A DNA stretch of 64,000 nt, from positions 248,001 to 312,000 of the forward strand of contig NZ_JBLIAB010000004.1 of assembly GCF_047631575.1 (NCBI RefSeq), given 5' to 3'. Both the position numbers and the translations under genes were made by a program. The notes under the pieces were generated by a model. The model worked only from the letters and a program-made list of their open reading frames with translations, was not told the DNA's origin and did not search any database. Below are positions 40,447 to 49,950 of this stretch, in pieces (the stretch's first letter is position 1; each line of letters opens with the position of its first letter). The DNA is from Halopseudomonas sp047631575 (lineage in GTDB: Bacteria; Pseudomonadota; Gammaproteobacteria; Pseudomonadales; Pseudomonadaceae).

Positions 40447-43400
40447 CTAGCCGTTTACTGTCTGAGTGTTGCCTCGCTCCTTGAAGCCTTCCAGTACCGA
40501 CATCAGTGCCGGGATTACCAGCAGCACCAGAACAGTGGAGAAACCCAGACCGAATGCGATAGAGGTTGCCATGGGGATCAGAAACTGGGCCTGCAGGGAC
40601 GTTTCGAACAACAGCGGCAGCAGGCCGCCAATGGTAGTCAGCGAAGTCAGCAATACGGCGCGCAGGCGCTGTATGACCGCCTCACTCAGGGCTTCGTTGA
40701 TGCCCAGGCCGGTCTTGCGCTGCTGTTGATAGAAACTGACGAGAATGATCGAATTGTTAACCACGATGCCGGAAAGTCCAAACAGTCCGAACAACGAGAG
40801 TATCGTCATGTTCAGGCCCATGACCCAATGGCCCAGCAAAGCGCCAACCAGCGCAAGCGGAATAACCGCCATCACGATCAGTGGCGTACTCCAGGATGAA
40901 AAAACCCAGACCAGCACCGCATACATCAGTAGCAGTCCGATGATCAGTCCTGTGCGCATGTCGGCCAGGGTGTCGCGCTGGTCGGCCGAACGGCCTTCGA
41001 AGCTGTAGTGCACATTATGTTTGGCGGCGAGTGCCGGCAGGGCCTCCTGAAGGCGGGCAAGCACCTCTCCAGCGGTGGTCTGCGTGGGATCTAGATCGGC
41101 TGTTACCTCTACCGCCAGACGTCCTTCTGCATGGCGCAGTGCATTGAAACCCTGTCGGCTGTCGAATTCGGCGACCTGATTCAGTGGTACGAAGCGGCCA
41201 TCATCGAGCCGGATAGCCAGATCATTGAGACTGGACAAGTGCTCGCGCTCTTCGCGGGGCAATTGCACCCGTACTTCTATTTCATCCGAGCGTTGCTGGT
41301 AGATCTGCGCCAGACGTCCGTCATAGGCTGCCCTTAACTGGCGACCCAGACTCTGGGTACTCAGCCCCAGCGACTGACCGTACGGCGTCAGGCCGTACAC
41401 CAGTTGCTCGCGTCCCCAGGGCATATCGTCCTGAGAGCTGATAACACCCTCTATTGCGCCTAGAATCACGCCCACTGCCTCGGCGGCTTCCTTCAGTTGA
41501 GCAGGCCGGTCGCCGGTCAGGCGCACATTCACATCTTTGCCAGGTGGGCCTGACGTGCGCTCGCTGATAACCAGCTGATCGATGCCGGCAGGCATCCGGA
41601 TACGTTCACGCCAGGCCCGAATGAATTCGCTGTTGCGTACATCGCGATGATCCGGAGAGACCAGCTCGACCAGGATGGAGCCGAGCTGGTCGCCTTGGCG
41701 ACCCGCGCCGGAGGAGCCAATGGATTCGCCACGGCGCACGATGGCATTTTCGATCATCTGTGTGGCAAAGGCGTCTTCTGTGGCGTTCAAGGTTTCCTGC
41801 AAGTGATCAAGGAAAAGATCTACCTCTTGCTTCGGTGTGCCAGCAACGAAATTGGCGTTCGCATAAATGACCTGCGGCTCTGGCGTTGGGAAGAAACTGA
41901 AGCCGATACGCCCACCGCTGATTAGACCGATGGTCAGTATAATGCTGACTACTGCGCACGCCAGTGTCGCGCCCCGGTGCCTGAGGGTCAGTTGCGAGAG
42001 ACGCCGGAAGCGACCCTCGCGGAACTGATTGAAGCGACGATCAAAACCCTGACGCACTGCATCGAGTCGACGGCCACTACGTTGCAGCCAGCCGGTCCCC
42101 GTCGTGGCTACGACTGGCTTGAAAGCGGATCGCAGGTGATGGGGCAGGACGACGAAGCATTCCAGTAACGAAGCGATCAATACGCAAATCATCACCACCG
42201 GAATATCGCCGAGGATATTGCCAAAAATGCCGCCGACGACCAACAGCGGCATGAAGGCCGCTATGGTGGTCAACGACGAAGCGACCACTGGCCAGAGCAT
42301 GCGTTTGGCAGCGCCTTCGGAGGCATAGTCGGGATTTTCGCCATTGCGAAAGTGAGCGTCGGCATCTTCGCCCACCACAATCGCATCGTCGACGATCACG
42401 CCCAGCGCCATGATCAACGCAAACAGAGAAATCATGTTGATCGAGCCGCCGATCAGCCAGAACACGCCCAGTGCGGCAAGAAACGCAGTGGGGATGCCAA
42501 CCGCCACCCACAGGGCGACACGACCGGGCAGGAATAGGTATAACAGCAACAGAACCAGTGCCAGGCCACCGATACCGTTGCTGACCAGCAGGCCGATTCG
42601 ATCATTGATCAGTTGCCAGGCCTGGTCATAGACGTTGATGCTCATTCCCGGCGGCAATGTTGGCTCAATCTCATCGAGCCAGTCGTTGAGGATCTGTGCG
42701 GAGGCCAGTGAGTCGCCGTCTTCGGCGCGCTGCAAGACCAGTTCCACCGTTGGGTAGCCTTGATGATTGAGCTGCACCTGATTGCGCATGGATTCCTGCC
42801 GTACCTCGGCAATATCGCCGAGGCGGATGTAATTGATCCCGCCACGGGCAATCGGCAGATTGGCGAACCCCTCGGGACTGCGGCGTTGTTCGATGGCGCG
42901 TAGCTCCCGCGCGGCATCCTGCTCGCCAGCCAGGCCGGCCGGGAGATCTCGGGACTCTGCGGCAATGCGATCAGCAATCTGGTCCAGCGACATACCCAGT
43001 TGTTGCAACTGCTGATTAGGGACCTCAATGCTGATCTGTTGATCGGGAAGACCCAATATCTCTATCCGGTCGATGCCGCGACTGAGCAAGTCGCGCTCAT
43101 AGCGATAAGCCAAGGCGCGTAGCTCATGGTCGGCGTATGGACCGAATATAAGCAGCGTGGCTATCGGGTCGTAGCGAGCGACTCGTGATACTTTGGGCTC
43201 CTCTGCATCGGCGGGCAGATTGCGAAATTCGTCGACCCGTTGCCGGGTGTCGTCTACCGCAACAAGAGCGTTCACTTCTTCATTGAATTCCAGGGTGATG
43301 CTGGAAATGCCCTGAGCCGATGTCGAGGTCATCGATTTGAGGTTTTCCAGGCTGCGCAGACGCTGTTCCAATGGCTGGGTAATGGCCTGTTCGACATCCT

Positions 43401-43581
43401 CTGCAGCGGCACCGCTCCAGACCACCTGCACCGTGACGAAGTCGAGGGCGAAAGTCGGGAAAAACTGGATATTCATACGCAGCAGGCCAAGCACGCCGGC
43501 CATTAACATCGCCAGCATGACCAGATTGGCCGCTACCTTGTGGCGTACAAAAAAGCCAATCGGACTGACGCTGCGACTCAT
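40447..43581 (-). CDS. RND efflux pump inner-membrane transporter
   Basis: 1044-residue proton-driven RND transporter (AcrB superfamily). The first helix follows FVRHKVAANLVML; the paired aspartates of the proton relay are in GVIVDDAIVVGED (helix 4), and 12 helices with two large periplasmic loops can be traced. The C-terminus ends at about FKERGNTQTVNG. It overlaps its adaptor gene by four bases. Sequence resembles the broad, poorly defined branch of tripartite pumps, not MexB or the metal-specific CusA; no outer-membrane channel gene is adjacent. Substrate unknown. Confidence 0.9.
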   Translation of the reverse strand: MSRSVSPIGFFVRHKVAANLVMLAMLMAGVLGLLRMNIQFFPTFALDFVTVQVVWSGAAAEDVEQAITQPLEQRLRSLENLKSMTSTSAQGISSITLEFNEEVNALVAVDDTRQRVDEFRNLPADAEEPKVSRVARYDPIATLLIFGPYADHELRALAYRYERDLLSRGIDRIEILGLPDQQISIEVPNQQLQQLGMSLDQIADRIAAESRDLPAGLAGEQDAARELRAIEQRRSPEGFANLPIARGGINYIRLGDIAEVRQESMRNQVQLNHQGYPTVELVLQRAEDGDSLASAQILNDWLDEIEPTLPPGMSINVYDQAWQLINDRIGLLVSNGIGGLALVLLLLYLFLPGRVALWVAVGIPTAFLAALGVFWLIGGSINMISLFALIMALGVIVDDAIVVGEDADAHFRNGENPDYASEGAAKRMLWPVVASSLTTIAAFMPLLVVGGIFGNILGDIPVVMICVLIASLLECFVVLPHHLRSAFKPVVATTGTGWLQRSGRRLDAVRQGFDRRFNQFREGRFRRLSQLTLRHRGATLACAVVSIILTIGLISGGRIGFSFFPTPEPQVIYANANFVAGTPKQEVDLFLDHLQETLNATEDAFATQMIENAIVRRGESIGSSGAGRQGDQLGSILVELVSPDHRDVRNSEFIRAWRERIRMPAGIDQLVISERTSGPPGKDVNVRLTGDRPAQLKEAAEAVGVILGAIEGVISSQDDMPWGREQLVYGLTPYGQSLGLSTQSLGRQLRAAYDGRLAQIYQQRSDEIEVRVQLPREEREHLSSLNDLAIRLDDGRFVPLNQVAEFDSRQGFNALRHAEGRLAVEVTADLDPTQTTAGEVLARLQEALPALAAKHNVHYSFEGRSADQRDTLADMRTGLIIGLLLMYAVLVWVFSSWSTPLIVMAVIPLALVGALLGHWVMGLNMTILSLFGLFGLSGIVVNNSIILVSFYQQQRKTGLGINEALSEAVIQRLRAVLLTSLTTIGGLLPLLFETSLQAQFLIPMATSIAFGLGFSTVLVLLVIPALMSVLEGFKERGNTQTVNG

Positions 43582-44840
43582 TCTGCCGGCTCCGCTGCCA
43601 ACTTCGCAGACGCGTCGGGGGTGACGGTATCCACTTTTAGCCCCTGCATTGCATTGGGCAGATGAGTGATGATGATCTGCATGCCGGATTTCAACTGCGG
43701 CGAGCGCACCAGTAGCCAGCGCTCGCCCTGGTCCATTACCGTCTCGCCGATACGTTCTACTTCAACTCGGCTCATGCGCCCGTCTTCCAATGCGTACACC
43801 GTTCGGTTGCCGTATAGAGCGCTGTAGGGCAGTGCGATGCTGTCTGGTGCGGCCGGTTTGGGCACGCTGATCGCCAGCAGGTTGCCCAGCCGCAGACCTG
43901 CAGCAGGTTGGTCCAACACAAAAATTGCTTCCACTCCGGTGGTATCGGCCTGGCCAGCAATGCGCTGCAGGGTCATGGTCAGGGACGGGGTGGTCTCCAG
44001 AGTGCGAGCGACCAGCGTTTGACCCGAGGCCAGCGCCTGGGTGAAGTCCAGCGCATGAATCTGCGGCAGGGTGGCACGCAACTCAAGACCTTCGACAGGA
44101 TAGAAATCAAGCAGCGACTGGTTGCTGGTCACCTGGTCGCCCGGTGCGACCTGAACATTGGCTACAACGCCATCGAAGGGTGCTGCGAAGCGGCTGCGGG
44201 CAGCGTCCCGCTCTACGGATTCGAGGGTTGACTGGGCACGATCGACTCGCGCCTGTAGCGCAGAGAGACGCGAGTCGTGGCTTTCAATGCTGCGCTGACG
44301 AACGGCGACGGTTAATGCGGCACGTTCGAACAGGTCCTGCGTACTTTCCAGTTCGGTCCGCGATACCAATTGACGCTCGACCAGTTGTTCTACCCGGCCA
44401 CGTCCCTTACGGGCGTTATCAAGAATGCGCTCTTCCAGTATCAGCGCCTTGAGATCGCTGGCATGTTCGACGCTTTCACGCGCCAGTTGGGCACTGGCGT
44501 CGGCAAGGTCGGCCTGTGCCCGCGCGACCATCGGCTCGATATCTTTATCATCCAGCGCGACCAGCAACGTCCCTTGCTCGACTGTCTGCCCATCCTGTGC
44601 CGGGAGCAGGTTGATGCGCCCGGTCATGGGTGCTACCACGGTGAAAAGACGGGGAGACTCAAGCTGCCCATACAGGGTAAGGCTTGGCTGGCGCGCCTCG
44701 GGATCCACCTCCATAACCGTCACCCGCCAGGTGCGTTCTTGTGGCGTGACCGGTTCAGGCACTGATCGGGTGGCCTTGAGTAGAAGGAAACCGATAACGC
44801 CGATGACGAGGATCAGAAGGGGAACAAGGCGCTTGCGCAT
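43578..44840 (-). CDS. Periplasmic adaptor (membrane fusion protein) of the RND pump
   Basis: 420-residue HlyD/AcrA-like adaptor. N-terminal helix (about 5-23), beta-barrel strands (RVTVMEVDPEARQPSLTLYG), a lipoyl domain (LDDKDIEP), a helical hairpin (about 110-200) and the second lipoyl half (FAAPFDGVVANVQV). It spans the periplasm between pump and outer-membrane channel. The ATG at 44840 is chosen for its hydrophobic start; the open frame begins 75 bases earlier. It is the first gene of a two-gene operon divergent from an acyl-CoA ligase. Confidence 0.88.
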   Translation of the reverse strand: MRKRLVPLLILVIGVIGFLLLKATRSVPEPVTPQERTWRVTVMEVDPEARQPSLTLYGQLESPRLFTVVAPMTGRINLLPAQDGQTVEQGTLLVALDDKDIEPMVARAQADLADASAQLARESVEHASDLKALILEERILDNARKGRGRVEQLVERQLVSRTELESTQDLFERAALTVAVRQRSIESHDSRLSALQARVDRAQSTLESVERDAARSRFAAPFDGVVANVQVAPGDQVTSNQSLLDFYPVEGLELRATLPQIHALDFTQALASGQTLVARTLETTPSLTMTLQRIAGQADTTGVEAIFVLDQPAAGLRLGNLLAISVPKPAAPDSIALPYSALYGNRTVYALEDGRMSRVEVERIGETVMDQGERWLLVRSPQLKSGMQIIITHLPNAMQGLKVDTVTPDASAKLAAEPAE

Positions 44841-45035
44841 AACAGGTCTCTGCGGAGTATGTAACTCACCTGTATAACCTTTGCCGGCGTGCGGCCGCAA
44901 GGTCTGAGATTGCAAAAGAGTGTTGCGCAGTCTACGCAGGGATATGGCGTGATATACGGCGGGTGGATTTGTATTCCCGTCGGGCTAGACAGGGGGTAGC
45001 TTTGGCGCATAAAGATAATAGCAAGTGAGGTGACA

Positions 45036-46733
45036 GTGAATACTGAAATGCGTTGGCTGAAGTCCTACCCGGACACAGTGAAATGGGATGAAAAACGGGT
45101 AATGGGGCCTGTTTGGGATTTGTTGGACGCGACAGTACAGGACTACCCGGACAATTCGGCTATCGACTTCCTGGGTCACAAGCTCACCTACCGAGAACTC
45201 GGTTCGCTGGTAGCACGCTTCGCCTGCGGCTTACAAAAGCTGGGTGTGCGTCCGGGTGTACACGTGGGTATCTATCTGCCCAACTGCCCGCATTACTTCA
45301 TTGCGTTCATGGCCGTGCTGCGCGCGGGCGGAACAGTGGTTAACTATTCACCCCTGGACGCAGAGCGCACTCTGGCGCACAAGATCGAGGACAGTGAAAC
45401 CGATATCATGGTAACGCTCGATCTGGCTGCTTTTTATCCCAAGATGGTAAGCCTGCTGGACGAGACCCGTTTGAACAAGCTGGTGGTCGGTCACTTGACC
45501 GAGTTCTGTGGTGAGGTGAGTGAGGCTCAGGCAGGTCAGCTGGGTCCGTCGGTCGAGATTGCTTTGAACGATAGCTGCCACGCGTTCAGCGCGCTGCTTG
45601 ATAATGCCGGTGATTTCACGGCCTATCTGCTCGATGATCCACGCACTGCTTTGGCCGTGCTGCAATATACCGGTGGCACCACGGGAGCGCCCAAGGGTGC
45701 GATGCTCACCCATGCCAACCTCACCGGATCTTGCGCACAACTGGAAGCGGTGCTCGATAGCTCGCTTCAGCCTGGTCAGGAGCGCGTACTGGCCGTTCTG
45801 CCGCCGTTTCATATTTATGCCCTGATGATCAACATGATCTTCAGTCTGCGTCTTGCTTCAGAGGTTTACATGCATCCGCGTTTCGACGCGGAAACGGTAC
45901 TGCGCGAGATAGCTGATAGCCGCATAACCACCTTCCCTGGCGTACCGACGATGTTCATCGGTTTGCTGGGTCACCCGCTGACCAGCCAGCTGGACCTGAC
46001 CTCGCTGAAAATGTGCAATTCGGGTGGCGCACCCTTGCCAATCGATGTGCAACAGCGCTATCAAGACGTTGCCGGTTGTGCCCTGCGCGAGGGTTGGGGC
46101 ATGACGGAAACCACCACCAGTGGCACCTTTACACCGAAAGAGGCCGAGCCCCATCCGGGTTCTTGCGGTCTGCCAGTACCTGGCTCGCGAATGCGCGTTA
46201 TGCCGCTGGATGGCTCTGATCGCGAATTGCCGGCGGGCGAGCGCGGTGAAGTCTGTATTGCCGGACCGAACGTGACTGCCGGCTACTGGAAGCGTCCGGA
46301 TGCGACGGCCGAGGCGATGACGGCCGATGGCTTCCTGCGCACGGGTGATATTGGCTATATGGATGAGGACGGCTGGGTTTATATCGTTGACCGCACCAAA
46401 GACATGATTCTGTGCAGCGGTTATAACGTGTATCCGCGGACCATTGAGGAAGCCATCTACGAACATCCTTCTGTCGAAGAAGTCTCGGTGATCGGGGTGG
46501 ATGATCCGTATCGGGGGCAGGCGCCCAAGGCTTTCATCAAGCTGAAGACCGGTGCTGAGCCGCTTTATTTTGATGAGTTGCAGACGTTTCTTGCCCCGCG
46601 TCTGGGCAAGCACGAGCGTCTGCAGGCTATGGAAATACGCGACGCACTACCCAGAACGCCGGTGGGTAAGCTATCCAAGAAGGAACTGGTTGATGAAGAA
46701 CGCCAACGCGCGGGCGCGTCCAGCGCAAGCTGA
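45036..46733 (+). CDS. Acyl-CoA ligase, long-chain/dicarboxylate type
   Basis: 565-residue AMP-forming ligase of the ANL superfamily. The ATP motif YTGGTTGAPKGAMLTH, GWGMTET, the GDIGYMDEDGW and KDMILCSGYNVYP motifs and the C-terminal catalytic lysine (PRTPVGKLSKKEL) are complete. It activates a carboxylic acid by adenylation and CoA transfer; relatives act on long- or medium-chain fatty acids or pimelate. The GTG at 45036 has GAGG five bases upstream; GTG 45030 and ATG 45048 are alternatives. It stands alone and is divergent from the efflux operon. Confidence 0.85.
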   Translation: MNTEMRWLKSYPDTVKWDEKRVMGPVWDLLDATVQDYPDNSAIDFLGHKLTYRELGSLVARFACGLQKLGVRPGVHVGIYLPNCPHYFIAFMAVLRAGGTVVNYSPLDAERTLAHKIEDSETDIMVTLDLAAFYPKMVSLLDETRLNKLVVGHLTEFCGEVSEAQAGQLGPSVEIALNDSCHAFSALLDNAGDFTAYLLDDPRTALAVLQYTGGTTGAPKGAMLTHANLTGSCAQLEAVLDSSLQPGQERVLAVLPPFHIYALMINMIFSLRLASEVYMHPRFDAETVLREIADSRITTFPGVPTMFIGLLGHPLTSQLDLTSLKMCNSGGAPLPIDVQQRYQDVAGCALREGWGMTETTTSGTFTPKEAEPHPGSCGLPVPGSRMRVMPLDGSDRELPAGERGEVCIAGPNVTAGYWKRPDATAEAMTADGFLRTGDIGYMDEDGWVYIVDRTKDMILCSGYNVYPRTIEEAIYEHPSVEEVSVIGVDDPYRGQAPKAFIKLKTGAEPLYFDELQTFLAPRLGKHERLQAMEIRDALPRTPVGKLSKKELVDEERQRAGASSAS

Positions 46734-46831
46734 ATAACGAACAGCAGGTGGCCCCTTGCGAGCGACCTGTCATCTGGGCCAGCTTTATCGGATAATGCCC
46801 GGCATCTTTTTTGTCAGAGGGATATCCGATC

Positions 46832-47809
46832 ATGTTGCTAGCTCTACTTGCCGTTGTCGCCGGTCTGATTCTGCTGGTCTGGAGCGCTGACAAGTTCGTT
46901 GATGGTGCCTCTGCCACCGCCACCCATGCGGGGATGCCGCCCCTGTTGATCGGCATGCTGATTATCGGGTTTGGTACCTCGGCCCCTGAAATGGTGGTCT
47001 CTGCGTTGGCCGCTTCCCAAGGGAATCCGGGCCTGGCGTTGGGCAATGCCTACGGCTCGAATATCACCAATATTGCGTTGATCATTGGTCTGGTAGCAAT
47101 TATAAGCCCGATCAATGTGCATTCGCAGGTCGTACGCAAGGAACTGCCGATCCTGCTGACCGTGACGCTGCTGGCCGGTTACCAGCTGATCGACGGGTAT
47201 CTCAGCCGCAATGACGCCTGGGTGCTGCTGGGCGCGTTCGCCTTATTGATGGGTTGGTCCATCATGGAGGGGATGCGCGGTCGGGCTGATTCCCTTGCTG
47301 CTGACTACGATGCCGAGCTCAAGTCCAATGCAATGCCCCTAAGACCGGCGTTGATCTGGCTTGTGATCGGACTGGTGTTGTTGGTCATCAGCTCCCGCAT
47401 TTTAGTCTGGGGCGCGGTCTATATTGCCCAGAGCCTAGGCGTCAGCGATCTGATTATCGGTCTTACGGTTGTGGCGATTGGCACCTCGCTGCCTGAATTG
47501 GCTTCTGCATTGGCAGCGATTCGTAAAAACGAACATGATCTGGCACTGGGTAACGTGATCGGTTCTGGCCTGTTCAATACGCTGGCGGTGGTTGGTATCG
47601 CAGCAGGTATCATGCCGATGACGGTCGAGTCGGTGGTGTTATACCGCGACTGGGTAGTGATGTTTGCACTTACCCTGTGTTTGTTGTTGTTGGCGCTGAC
47701 CACGAAAAAACGCGCCGGGCGGATTAATCGCCTGGAGGGAGCAGGGCTGGTAGCGGCATATCTGGGCTATACCGGCTACCTGGCCTGGACAATTATTTCG
47801 GTGGTTTGA
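46832..47809 (+). CDS. Calcium/sodium antiporter (YrbG/NCKX family)
   Basis: 325-residue exchanger with about ten helices in two inverted halves. Each half carries the family alpha-repeat: GFGTSAPEMVVS with GNAYGSNITN, and AIGTSLPELASA with GNVIGSGLFN. The conserved glutamates and asparagines coordinate calcium and sodium in characterised relatives. The ATG at 46832 is preceded by AGAGGG; the TTG at 46811 is less likely. Cellular role is calcium or cation homeostasis. Not in an obvious operon. Confidence 0.9.
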   Translation: MLLALLAVVAGLILLVWSADKFVDGASATATHAGMPPLLIGMLIIGFGTSAPEMVVSALAASQGNPGLALGNAYGSNITNIALIIGLVAIISPINVHSQVVRKELPILLTVTLLAGYQLIDGYLSRNDAWVLLGAFALLMGWSIMEGMRGRADSLAADYDAELKSNAMPLRPALIWLVIGLVLLVISSRILVWGAVYIAQSLGVSDLIIGLTVVAIGTSLPELASALAAIRKNEHDLALGNVIGSGLFNTLAVVGIAAGIMPMTVESVVLYRDWVVMFALTLCLLLLALTTKKRAGRINRLEGAGLVAAYLGYTGYLAWTIISVV

Positions 47810-47903
47810 TTAGGTCATAACGACTGTCGGTCGGATCTCTTGAAATCACTTATGCGTCGCCATGTATCATGGCGCCACATCTAACAGAGCGCAGCCAAGA
47901 CTT

Positions 47904-48620
47904 ATGACAGAAACAATCCGCGCCAGACCCAAACACAAGCCGCGTCCACTGGTGGACCTGCTGGTCAGTATCGTTATCCCTTCGGTCGTTTTACTCAAGC
48001 TCAGTGGTCCAGAGCATCTGGGACCCAATCAGGCGCTGATTCTGGCTCTGGCGTTTCCATTGGGGTGGGGTTTGTTCGAGTTGATCCGCTACCGCAAATT
48101 CAATTTCATCGCTTTGCTGGGCATGATCAGTGTGTTCCTGACTGGCGGCATTGGTCTGATGAAACTAGACCCCCAGTGGCTGGCGATCAAGGAAGCAGCT
48201 GTTCCGGGTGTCATCGGTCTAGCGGTATTAGTCTCGACGAGAACGCGGTATCCGCTGATTCGCACCATCCTCTATAATCGCAAGGTGCTCAACGTCGACT
48301 TGATTCATGATCGGTTGTTACAGCGTGGGCTAGTGGATATTTTCGAGCAGCGCCTGCTCAAGGCAACCTATTTTCTGGCCAGTACTTTTTTCTTTTCATC
48401 ATGCATGAATTACGGGCTGGCTAAGTGGATTGTGGTCAGTCCATCGGGGACCCAGGCGTTCAACGAAGAGCTGGGTCAAATGACGCTCGTCAGTTATCCC
48501 GTGATAGCTATTCCCACCATGATCATGATGATCCTGATCATGGTGTACCTATGGCGCACCATCCACGGGCTGACGGGTCTGAAGATGGAAGAAATCATGG
48601 TGCAGCAGAACAAGGGATAA
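47904..48620 (+). CDS. VC0807-family membrane protein
   Basis: 238-residue protein with about six helices, of the VC0807 family (for example RTRYPLIRTILYN and VVSPSGTQAFNEELGQMT). Function is not known; members occur across gammaproteobacteria. The ATG at 47904 begins MTETIRARPKHKPRP, a basic cytosolic tail before the first helix; the upstream in-frame codons have no matching signal. It ends at a hairpin shared with the convergent aminotransferase. Confidence 0.82.
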   Translation: MTETIRARPKHKPRPLVDLLVSIVIPSVVLLKLSGPEHLGPNQALILALAFPLGWGLFELIRYRKFNFIALLGMISVFLTGGIGLMKLDPQWLAIKEAAVPGVIGLAVLVSTRTRYPLIRTILYNRKVLNVDLIHDRLLQRGLVDIFEQRLLKATYFLASTFFFSSCMNYGLAKWIVVSPSGTQAFNEELGQMTLVSYPVIAIPTMIMMILIMVYLWRTIHGLTGLKMEEIMVQQNKG

Positions 48621-48624
48621 GCCG

Positions 48625-48651
48625 CGAGGGGCTGCTCGCAGCAGCACCTCG
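48625..48651. terminator. Hairpin between VC0807 gene and class V aminotransferase
   Basis: CGAGG (48625-48629) pairs with CCTCG (48647-48651), and GCTGC (48631-48635) with GCAGC (48641-48645); one G/A mismatch separates the two stem parts. Three T follow on the plus strand. Both convergent genes end within 15 bases, so it probably terminates both. Confidence 0.65.
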
Positions 48652-48663
48652 TTTAGCCCTCGG

Positions 48664-49788
48664 TTACATCGCTTCCAGTGCCTGGCGCAGATTTGCCACG
48701 CTGCGCTGTATGTTGTGCAGCTTGTCGAGGCCGAACAGGCCGATGCGGAAGGTTTTGAAGCCCGCGGGCTCGTCACACATCAACGGAACCCCAGCGGCTG
48801 TCTGCAAGCCGTGGGCGCCAAACGCCTTGCCATTTTGAATGCTGTCTTCGGTGGTATAGCTGACGACTACGCCAGGCGCCTCAAAGCCTTCGCCGGCAAC
48901 GCTGGCAAAACCCTTCTCCTTGAGCAGTGCGCGCACCGCTCGGCCCAGTTCCAGCTGTTCCTGCTTGACCTTGTCAAAGCCATAGTCACGGGTTTCCAGC
49001 ATAGTGTCGCGAAACTGCATGAGTGCGTCAGTTGGCATGGTGGCGTGATAGGCATGGCCGCCGTTTTCATACGTCCGCATGATCTGCAGCCATTTTTTCA
49101 AGTCACAGGCAAAGCTGTTGCTGGTAGTACCTTCAATGCGCTCCAGTGCGAGAGGGCTGAGCATGACCAGGGCGCTGCACGGAGAGGCGCTCCAACCCTT
49201 TTGCGGGGCGCTGATCAAAACATCCACGCCGCAGTCCTGCATGCCGACCCAGACTGTTCCTGATGCGATGCAGTCAAGGACGAACAAGCCACCGACCTCA
49301 TGCACCGCATCGGCTACTGCGCGGAGATAGTTATCAGGCAACATGATACCGGCAGAGGTTTCCACGTGGGGTGCAAACACCAGATCAGGTTTGCTCGCTC
49401 TAATCTCGGCGACTACGTCTTCAATCGGTGCGGGGATAAACGGGCTCTGGTCGCCGGACTGGACTTGCCGTGCTTTAAGTACCGTTTCTTTGGCGGGTAA
49501 CCGACCCATTTCAAAAATCTGGGTCCAGCGGTAGCTGAACCAGCCATTACGCAGAACCAGGCAGTGCTTGTCCTGCGCGAACTGCCGGGCTACAGCTTCC
49601 ATGCCGTAGGTGCCGCCGCCGGGCACGACGACAACTCCAGCGGCCTGGTAAACGTCTTTCAGGTTGGCAGAAATGTCACGCATGACCTGTTGGAAAGCGC
49701 CTGACATGTGGTTAAGCGAGCGGTCGGTAAAGACGACGGAGTATTCGAGCAGACCATCGGGATCAATGGCGGGGACCAGACTGGACAC
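48664..49788 (-). CDS. Class V PLP-dependent aminotransferase
   Basis: About 374-residue fold-type I enzyme resembling alanine/serine/aspartate:glyoxylate aminotransferases. The PLP lysine lies in SAPQKGWSASPC, and VVVVPGGGTYGMEAVAR binds the phosphate. I place the start at GTG 49788 because AAGGAG precedes it by nine bases; an ATG at 49812 with a weak site would add eight residues. The gene is 162 bases downstream of spuH in the same direction, so it may be cotranscribed with the polyamine operon. Its partner in that route is unknown; it could recycle glyoxylate or alanine. Confidence 0.82.
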   Translation of the reverse strand: MSSLVPAIDPDGLLEYSVVFTDRSLNHMSGAFQQVMRDISANLKDVYQAAGVVVVPGGGTYGMEAVARQFAQDKHCLVLRNGWFSYRWTQIFEMGRLPAKETVLKARQVQSGDQSPFIPAPIEDVVAEIRASKPDLVFAPHVETSAGIMLPDNYLRAVADAVHEVGGLFVLDCIASGTVWVGMQDCGVDVLISAPQKGWSASPCSALVMLSPLALERIEGTTSNSFACDLKKWLQIMRTYENGGHAYHATMPTDALMQFRDTMLETRDYGFDKVKQEQLELGRAVRALLKEKGFASVAGEGFEAPGVVVSYTTEDSIQNGKAFGAHGLQTAAGVPLMCDEPAGFKTFRIGLFGLDKLHNIQRSVANLRQALEAM

Positions 49789-49950
49789 GGTATGTTTCTC
49801 CTTCGGATGCATCAGGTAACGCCAGCGCCGATGGTCGCCAGCGTGCTCAGGGGTGGTATCGTAACCGGTTTTGCGTCCCAATTGCGCGAGCTTAACCTAC
49901 GGAGGCAAACCAACAAGCCCCCGACAGGTACCCTGCAGATCCTGTCTGAG

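Noticed and set aside
45858..46613. 251-residue minus-strand frame over the acyl-CoA ligase
   Set aside because: Shadow of the ligase coding strand.
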